Shown here: positions 58,408-64,000 of the stretch, piece after piece
Layout of the letters: every line of letters begins with the position of its first letter
Numbering within the stretch: position 1 is the first letter of the stretch
Assembly: GCA_003415625.1 (NCBI GenBank)
Contig: PYIU01000003.1
Location: forward strand, 3,038,001 to 3,102,000
Length of the DNA: 64,000 nucleotides
From: Aquanectria penicillioides
Taxonomy: Eukaryota; Ascomycota; Sordariomycetes; Hypocreales; Nectriaceae
Direction of reading: 5' to 3'
Position numbers and translations under genes: made by a program
Notes under the pieces: model-generated
Told to the model about the DNA's origin: nothing
Databases searched by the model: none
What the model saw: only the letters and a program-made list of their open reading frames with translations

Positions 58408-59102
58408 ACGAGACGACTGCGAGGGTCACAACGTACCTAAGAACGGCACGATAGAGCAGAAGGAGCATAGTCCTTCCAGAATATTTTCGGGTTCATTACG
58501 GTGTTAAAGGATTTGGGTTTGCTCCTCTCAGCAATAGAATATTTGAAAACAATATGCAGCTACCACGACAATCATGCAACGAGAGGGGACAGTTAACATA
58601 GCATGGTTAACCCACCGCATTTGGAAGGGATATCAAAGCACGAGGACGGACATGCATAGTCTTGACAATATGAAAAAAAAAACAATAATGGTATTGGGAC
58701 AAAGCCATGCTTCTTGTAGCATGGCGGAACTGAATCAACTACATGGTCGTAACCCCAATCAATGGCTCCTCGCGGCCCAGCCTTGCTTGTGCACACTCGT
58801 TTTATATACATGACAACATTACCCATGTCCGGACATTGCTGTTGCGAAGAAAGCCATTCCAGAAAAAACCCTCTTTGTGAACCTGACATATACTGTCTCC
58901 TTACGCCTAACGTCCCAAGGTGCCCGGCGCTTCCCAGCGCGCAACAGGCAACGAACCCAACCAGCTTTAGCTTTGCCGTGGCAGTAAGGCTGCGTAGTTG
59001 GATATTAGCCACAAACTCTTCACGGACAAAGTGTCCCCTTGTGCTGATAGCGGCTTCATGTTGTGTGGTGTCGTTTCTCTATTGAGATCTCCCCCCAGTC
59101 CC
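58408..59102. other. 3' flanks of MIM2-like and MARVEL genes
   Basis: Convergent spacer, no gene seen. Confidence 0.5.
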
Positions 59103-59630
59103 TTAAACGTTAATCTGTGACATGCTGGGCCTGGAAGCCGACCGGAAAGAGCCGCCCACATGCTCGCGAGCGTCCCTGAATGAAAAGAAAAAGCTACCAG
59201 AGTAGCAAGCAAGAAGAAACCAGCTGAAGACAGCACTGGCTTGGAGCTCACGGCAACGCTTCTCGTCACTAGAAGATCCCCAGGCAATCCAGTCTGATGG
59301 CAGCTTCTTGGAGTCGATGTCACCGCAGTCGGTCATCCTAAGCTTGGCAGAGACAACGATAGCAGCGATGAGGGTGAAGAGAACAGCGGCGGCATCGAGG
59401 GGCAACAGGACCATTGGATTGGCGAGGACTGAGGCGAAGAACGAGGCGATACCGAGGATGGAGACGATCCAAGACACAACAGCAACAAACATGACGAAGT
59501 TGATGGCAGCGGTGGCTGCTCCATCACCATTGATGTTGGAAGCAATGACGTTGCCTACCATGGCTGTGAGGAGGACGGTGATGAGGAGCGCGGCGCAGCG
59601 CAGGATCATCTTAATAAGGTTGAATCTCAT
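59103..59630 (-). CDS. MARVEL-domain four-helix membrane protein
   Basis: One exon, 175 residues from ATG 59630 (MRFNLIKMILRCAALLITVL). Four hydrophobic segments lie near residues 8-30, 42-64, 72-95 and 132-152, with an extracytoplasmic loop between helices 3 and 4 carrying two cysteines (MTDCGDIDSKKL and EKRCRELQ). This is the layout of fungal MARVEL proteins such as Nce102 relatives, which organise plasma-membrane domains (eisosomes). The tail is Ser/Arg-rich. An in-frame extension upstream (PTFSSLNSRFPGTAVKSSN) lacks a better ATG and is probably leader. Precise orthology is not claimed. Confidence 0.72.
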   Translation of the reverse strand: MRFNLIKMILRCAALLITVLLTAMVGNVIASNINGDGAATAAINFVMFVAVVSWIVSILGIASFFASVLANPMVLLPLDAAAVLFTLIAAIVVSAKLRMTDCGDIDSKKLPSDWIAWGSSSDEKRCRELQASAVFSWFLLACYSGSFFFSFRDAREHVGGSFRSASRPSMSQINV

Positions 59631-62600
59631 GTTGGATGATTTGACGGCAGTACCGGGGAACCTGGAGTTGAGACTGGAGAAAGTTGGCTCGGCGGTGGAG
59701 GTCTTTGGAAGAAGACCCTCGTCTCGCACTTAGCGGGGAGTTTAGAGCAGTGGCCGCGTGGTCCGTCCTATAGAAGAGAAGGACAAGGACGAGGATGAGG
59801 ATGAGGATGACGGATGTATGCCGCAGGAGGTGTAAGTTGATGATCAGCGGCCAACTCGTGTTACTGGTCCGCAAGAGAGATGCCCTGTAGAGTGATGATG
59901 AATTATGAAAGCTGAGATCCAAGTGAAGTGGAGTCGAGATGAACGAGGTGGTGGATGGGCTTGGGTTGAGACCTAGGAGGGTGGATGGAAGTCTGTGTAT
60001 TGACCAAGCAACCGAGGCGAGACTGACATGGGGGAAGGTGGATGGCGGCTTAGGGCCTTCTTAATAAAATGAGGGAACCCCCTTGAGAGTCACTTGAGAA
60101 AATCCTTCAAATGTGGCAGTTTCAATGCAGCTTGGCCGTCTGGGATTGGAAGCGCCCAGCAGTGGCATGCTTTGTGGAATGGTGCGACTTTCTTTTCTTG
60201 GGCATAGAAACCCGAATGCGAATGGCCTCACTGGCGGTCTGGGCGACACGCTCTGCGTCGTAACCTCAAGCAAAAAGCGCCACAAACAGGCAACGGCACC
60301 CAACCAGCTCGAACGGGAAGCTTCAAGCCCGCGACTGTAGAAAAACAATCCGCAAGCCTCGCGGCCGCCTGACAGGCTGCTGCAGCGTCTTCAATGCGTT
60401 TCTCGTGCCGCCCGCGGACGGCCACGCGTGTGTTGAGGCTCGATCTGCACGGCTCTTGGGTCGCTGGCGGTCGCCTGCGGTTGCTGGGTTGGCGCGCTGC
60501 CCCTCCAAGGCGGTTGGCGGGTGGACCACAGAGCTTCCCGTGGGGGGTTGCTGAATAGGCCATCGACCGGGGCGGATTCTATTGGATGGCGTCACAGCTC
60601 CTGCAGACGGCAGGTGGGGGAATCTGGGTCCTGCACTGGGCCTGAAATGCGTAGGTAAGCACCTTCGACACAGGCGCTCTCGGCACAGGACAAGCGCTGG
60701 AAGGAACACCGCCGGACAGGCATCATGTGCTCGGTAAGTGCACGGAGTATCCGTAGGTGCTGTCAGCTTCCCCAGATTGTTTGAGCTTCAGAGGCCCTGG
60801 GCCAATCAAAACGCCGCGCCTCAATGCTCTGCAAAACCCAGCTGGCATGGACAGCTCCCCTCTCTCCAATCGATAGCCAGAGCCCCAGGATCCAATCCCA
60901 TCGATTCGGCATCATCTTCTGGAGCTTCTTGCAACTGCCGGCACGCGCCAATGCACTGGCGGCCATGGCCTCCAACAAAGCCTGTGACCACCCTGCGGCC
61001 GTCCAGACCTAAAAGTGTCAATCTTTGCCCAATCCTGACCGACTTTTGTCTCATTCATTCTTCATAATTGATTCTTGTTATTCTTATTCTCGTTCTTGTT
61101 CTCCTTTTGTCGCCCGCCGCGGCAAAGGCTTTCAGGGACTCATGCTCAACCTTCCGTCCACATGCGCCATTATCAACGGCATTCGCATGGCAGAAACGCG
61201 ACGAGCAGCCCTCTGCGAACCTCCGCAGAACCTTCATCCTCAACTGCCTTTGCGAACATCTTCCTGATGACCATTAGAAAGCCTTCGCTCCCAATCATGT
61301 TCGTGCGTGGGCCATCAAGGTCTTCAGTTGGGTCTTCTTCCCCGTCGGCACTTGCATGTTGAGCGTTTTCGAGCTTGGTCATGATCAGCGCGTTTGCGGA
61401 TTTGGGCTCTCAACACCGCGAGAAACTTGATCGATTTCTGTTACCATCTCATTCATTCCATGAAATCGGCCGAAACCAGCTTCCCCGATCACGATCGAGA
61501 TTGAGTTTTCTCCTTCCCAGCCACGGCACCTGGAAAGCTTTGCAGGTTCCTAGCTGACCCACCAGCCCTACGAGGATTCCTCCCTCTTCCATTCATCGGA
61601 GTGACGCTATTTTGACCGGACTTGCCGGGCGTCAAGGCAATGATGCTTCGGCTCCCACTTGAAGCACTTAGTTTCTGGAATTTTGCGAAATGTGGTAAGC
61701 TGATAAGTGAAACACTGATGTCAATTACTGGAATTCATCCTCTCCCGGCGGCCCGCCGCCGAGTCAGCGCATGGCGTGCCCATAGAATGAATCTTCATGG
61801 AAGGAATTGTCTTCGCCTTTAGTCCCCCATCCTGATCACTGATCCCTATTGTCTAGTTTTGACGTCGAATCGATGTGACAGGTTCTGCCCGCACGTGTGC
61901 GAGCTCACTGAAGGAATCACAGGATGAGCCACATGGGTGCGCAAAGGGACTCCTCTACTAAATTAGTCAACATCAGAGGGGAAATCAAGACCGCCTAATT
62001 AAAATGAAACGTAACGGTTCCATGCTATTGACGACCCAACAAAGCACCATTTCCTTAGTTCATCGCTTCTTTGGGACCATCTTTACTTGGCACCTTTGGT
62101 GATGGACGCGATGCAGCACACGCCAGGCTGAATCGGTTTGCAATTGGACACACTCATTCATCCCTGTCAAGGCTGTCAGAATCTCACCTCCAGACCCCGG
62201 AATCGATCACTGGGTAGATCCGCTGTCAAAATCGAGGTGAGGTCTGAGCATCCTGCCGACACCACCCATGCCGTCTAAGCTCTCGTATTCAAGGTTCCAT
62301 GAATAGAACTCGATTGAACCCCATTGCCTCGACGTCATCGCCGTCATGACCTGGCTTCGTCATATTCCCCCCAAGTGCTCAACGTGCCGGATTCCCCATA
62401 AACTCCAATAACGCAGATAGCGGATCCCCTTTGGTCAAAAGCCAAGGTTCTGTGAACGCGAGGCCAACCACGCCGTCGGGTCGGTTTGGCATCACTCAAA
62501 CCTTCGCTTCAAAGCCTTTGACTGAGGCCACCCCCTCCACTAGCCTGGGGTTGTTGGTGAATGTATTCGGTACATGGGCTTGTTTGGCGTCATGTGCCCG

Positions 62601-64000
62601 TACACCCCCCTTCCACGTCACTCAGCGGACCGCCGCCTCACGCGCTCATTCTACATAATAGAAACAATAACGTTTTGCCCGGTGAAACGCTATTGTCCTT
62701 TGCTTGCCGTGGCCGGCGAGGAGACCGTCTCAAAGAAGCCTCGCCGGAAAGTTTGCCTGAGACAAGACGCTCAACTTGGATAAGGGAACCCCCTGAAGCC
62801 ACATTCGCGATTCCTCTTTCGGCAGTGTTCTGGAAATTTACCCAACTCATGTTCGACTCGGCCGTTCGCTTCTCACACCCCCGAGACTCTCCATAGTATA
62901 AGGTTTCTCGGGCTTCTTCAATTTACCGTCCTCCCGGGCTATGTAAAAGGACGCACCCCAAAATGAAGCTTCACACAGGGTCCGGGAGACCTGTTCTAGA
63001 ATTTCTTCCCTCTTCGCCTCAACCCCTAGGCTGGACGCCTCCAAGCGAAGAACAGAACGGAAATAATTCCAGCCCCCTCAGTGCCCATGTTTCACCTGTT
63101 TAACGTCCCCGCAACCGCAGCCATATCGGCGCTTCCAGGGCGGCGGGAGCGAGAGAGTTCCAGACGACTGGGAAAGGAGTCACCGGACGCCAGGATTACG
63201 AGATGAAACGCACGAATATGTGGTCTCGGCCCTTTATCCCTGGCAGCCGTTATGGTAGTATTCAGGTTTTCCCGAGATAAGGGCATTGTTGGTTGTCTCG
63301 AAGGCGGAGAATTAGAAGAATGGACATTCTTCACCGAAATGACCGCCGTCCGACGGCCAACTGGAGACGACGGCCAACATCGGAGCCCCTACTTCCTTAG
63401 AACTGTATTGCTTCTGCCAAACTTGCTTGACCTGGACGCCCTGGGGTGGGAGGCTCCCGCTTGCGTGTGAGAGGGCCATTTTGTTTCAAAGTTTAGGCTA
63501 GTCGAGTTCACGACACCGAATCCAGGGACACGCCTTCACCGCTCTCTCAACTCTAAATATGGCTGTCTTGGGACGGCGAAGAAAGTTCATCATCCCTAAA
63601 GCCGTTCGTCAGAATGAGAAAACGGTTTATTTGGTACTTAGTGCTGGCTTGACTTTGTGACCAAAACCGATTTCCATGCTAACTTTTAGTCATCGGTCAC
63701 ATCGTGACGTTTTTCCTTCACTTCTTTTTTTATTGTTATTCATTTATTTTATTTTGTTTTATTTTGCCTTTGATTTCTTTATTTTTCGCGCTCTCTTTTC
63801 TCTCTCCTAAGCGTCGTCATGCTGACATGTCTGTCGGTCACTGCTCAACCCACCACATCTGACTCTGGGCTAAGGACCCAATCATGCCCAAGCAGCTTCA
63901 AAGTTTGCTTCGGCGAAGCATTCAGATAGTTCCAACATTGATGTTGAGCAGGGATCAAGCGTAGTTTGGCAGGGCAAGGTTCGAGATGATTGAGGTAAAA
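59631..64000. other. Gene-poor right end of window
   Basis: About 4.4 kb in which none of the open frames shows a domain or spliceable structure. A T-rich stretch near 63723-63790 resembles a promoter or leader for a gene beyond the window. No RNA gene or terminal repeats were recognised. Confidence 0.45.

Noticed and set aside
60738..61067. 109-codon open frame
   Set aside because: No domain, overlapped by equally long frames on the other strand, low codon regularity.
1..64000. Secondary-metabolite or defence gene cluster
   Set aside because: No PKS, NRPS, terpene synthase, HET, NLR or transporter cluster is visible; the genes are dispersed housekeeping functions.

Overview
The window is nuclear DNA of a filamentous ascomycete. 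Most genes carry short GT..AG introns, and the proteins are fungal versions of eukaryotic housekeeping families (VTC1, ALG13, AP-3 mu, NUP133, eIF2-beta, RRP4). Gene style, a CFEM-like GPI protein and recurring TACCTAGGTA palindromes suggest Sordariomycetes, perhaps Hypocreales; this placement is an inference. No bacterial genes, CRISPR arrays, rRNAs or convincing tRNAs were seen.

Layout: 2-6.4 kb holds a GT31-like glycosyltransferase and an F-box protein. A long gene-poor stretch follows to 11 kb. At 11-14 kb a Tctex-type dynein light chain, VTC1 and an Alba-domain protein lie together. After another gap come an AHC1-like zinc-finger protein (17.8-19.8 kb) and a CFEM-like surface protein (20.6-21.4 kb). 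A 1.1-kb MULE-like transposon with inverted repeats and an 8-bp target duplication sits at 23.7-24.8 kb. AIP1, ALG13 and mS35 occupy 26-30.5 kb. From 33.6 to 54 kb the genes are dense: a fatty aldehyde dehydrogenase, RRP4, a DMAC1-like protein, APM3, mitochondrial MCT1, TCA17, AFG1, NUP133 and eIF2-beta. At 54-56.3 kb an AT-rich island holds a broken thiamine pyrophosphokinase-like gene. A Nudix hydrolase, a MIM2-like protein and a MARVEL protein follow, and 59.6-64 kb holds no gene I can support.

The genes do not form a pathway cluster. Themes recur (mitochondrial proteins mS35, MCT1, AFG1, DMAC1-like and MIM2-like; trafficking proteins APM3 and TCA17), as expected of ordinary fungal synteny. 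Short divergent promoters link ALG13/mS35 and the DMAC1-like gene/APM3.

The most striking signal is that eight otherwise well-conserved genes are each broken by one-base indels. Nine of the ten events are losses, mostly in short C or G runs. Correcting them restores reading frames that keep the known family motifs and whose exon lengths add up exactly. Several of these genes are normally essential, so a sequencing or assembly error is the best explanation. I found no convincing undescribed multi-gene system. The best biological leads are the MULE deletion derivative, the decayed TPK copy, the CACGTG cluster upstream of VTC1 and a duplicated linear motif in the F-box protein.
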